Shown: piece after piece, positions 63,626-64,000 of the stretch | How positions within the stretch are numbered: the stretch's first letter is position 1 | How the letters are laid out: every line of letters begins with the position of its first letter | NCBI RefSeq assembly: GCF_014138605.1 | Contig: NZ_JACJHX010000014.1 | Span: 54,939-118,938 of the forward strand | Direction of reading: 5' to 3' | Source: Peribacillus huizhouensis | Lineage (GTDB): Bacteria > Bacillota > Bacilli > Bacillales > DSM-1321 | DNA length: 64,000 bases | Program-made: the position numbers and the translations under genes | The notes under the pieces: generated by a model | Seen by the model: the letters and a program-made list of their open reading frames with translations, nothing else | What the model was told of the DNA's origin: nothing | Databases searched by the model: none

Positions 63626-64000
63626 GTGTGCCAGGCATGGCAACTATCTAGGTGGTGAAAGTCCACTGTGGGGGTACACATCGACTAACCACTAAGGAAG
63701 CGCAAGGTACTTATCGCGAGGTAAGGGCTGGAGGAAGCGTGGAATAAAATCTTGGCTCGACGAACAGAAATCTGATACTAAGGCTCTATAAAGGGATAAG
63801 ACTCCATGACAAGTCAAAGTCCAAAAGATGTGCGTAACTTTGTAGCGTAAATCAGACGAGTAAAAGAGGAAAGATAGTTGTCTTACCCTGGGAGGTCTTG
63901 CGGATGTACAGAAGTACAGTCGAAAAAGGTTAGTCGCAAGAAGTCAGCAGAGGCCATAGTAATGACCTAAGATCATGAAGGGCTGAACAATTTATAGTGT
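63626..64000 (+). mobile_element. Group II intron, 5' part, truncated by the window end
   Basis: Begins GTGTGCCAGGCATGGC, a group II intron 5' end, followed by GGTGGTGAAAGTCCACTGTG and typical domain I sequence (ACTAACCACTAAGGAAGCGC, GGAGGAAGCGTGGAATAAA) and GTCAGCAGAGGCCATAGT near the window end, which usually lies shortly before the reverse transcriptase ORF. The intron-encoded protein is outside the window, so intactness cannot be judged. It sits directly behind a terminator stem-loop, as class C introns do, but the 5' sequence looks more like class B. Confidence 0.8.

Overview
The window looks like chromosomal DNA from an AT-rich, endospore-lineage Firmicute (Bacillaceae or Planococcaceae). 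This rests on the low GC content, strong AGGAGG-type ribosome binding sites with frequent TTG and GTG starts, Bacillus-type riboswitches (SAM S-box, preQ1-I), CcpA cre-like sites, and close resemblance to Bacillus subtilis families recalled from memory (YlaM glutaminase, MtnE/MtnU, MetNPQ, MprF, YkvS, YhfP, QueCDE). The species cannot be fixed from the sequence. No rRNA, tRNA, CRISPR array, prophage or intact transposase was seen.

Layout. 1-9.3 kb: amino-acid permease, two small proteins, a nonsense-broken lipoprotein gene, a metallophosphoesterase, glutaminase, and a TAXI-type TRAP importer (binding protein, DUF1850 protein, fused permease). 9.3-11.4 kb (minus strand): a GNAT/autoinducer-synthase-like acyltransferase overlapping a chemoreceptor with a multi-pass membrane sensor. 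12-15.9 kb: a decaying locus with a wrecked ABC permease, a PP2C-like protein, a glycerophosphodiesterase, a PHP-protein stub and a LacI regulator; three perfect GACACCGGTGTC palindromes mark its probable operators. 16.2-18.9 kb: YfcC-type transporter with an M20 amidohydrolase. 19-28.9 kb: a sialic-acid utilisation cluster (YhcH/NanQ, a flavoprotein, NanA, SGNH esterase, sugar ABC importer, NanE, ROK kinase, RpiR regulator) driven by two near-duplicate promoters, each with a cre-like operator just downstream. 29.9-41 kb: MprF, patatin-like protein, DUF1646 transporter, meso-diaminopimelate dehydrogenase, berberine-bridge-type oxidase, FkbM methyltransferase, sensor kinase. 41.3-46.5 kb: sulfur module (mtnE/mtnU divergent pair, SAM riboswitch, metN-metP-metQ). 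47-55.5 kb: DUF2187, sigma factor, DeoD, GntR regulator with a D-2-hydroxyacid dehydrogenase, HTH protein, lipoprotein. 55.8-58.3 kb: preQ1 riboswitch and queC-queD-queE-VUT transporter. 58.5-59.6 kb: a cluster of broken genes. 60-62.5 kb: MarR regulator with its probable targets. 62.5-64 kb: a 48-residue gene, decayed coding sequence, and the 5' end of a group II intron lying directly behind a terminator hairpin and running off the window.

Repeats are the other theme. At least nine short intergenic hairpin elements share outer GGGTGTC/GACACCC-like arms and/or an inner AAGGGTCAGACC motif, and mostly sit at gene ends. A second family (about 155 bp, two full copies and one internally deleted copy) has multi-hairpin ends like IS200/IS605-derived passive elements. 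A third family (GGTGGCGG...GCGAAGCCCCG) has three copies. One copy of a repeat I recall as widespread in Bacillaceae is also present. Together with the broken genes these show a genome neighbourhood under active erosion and short-element spread.
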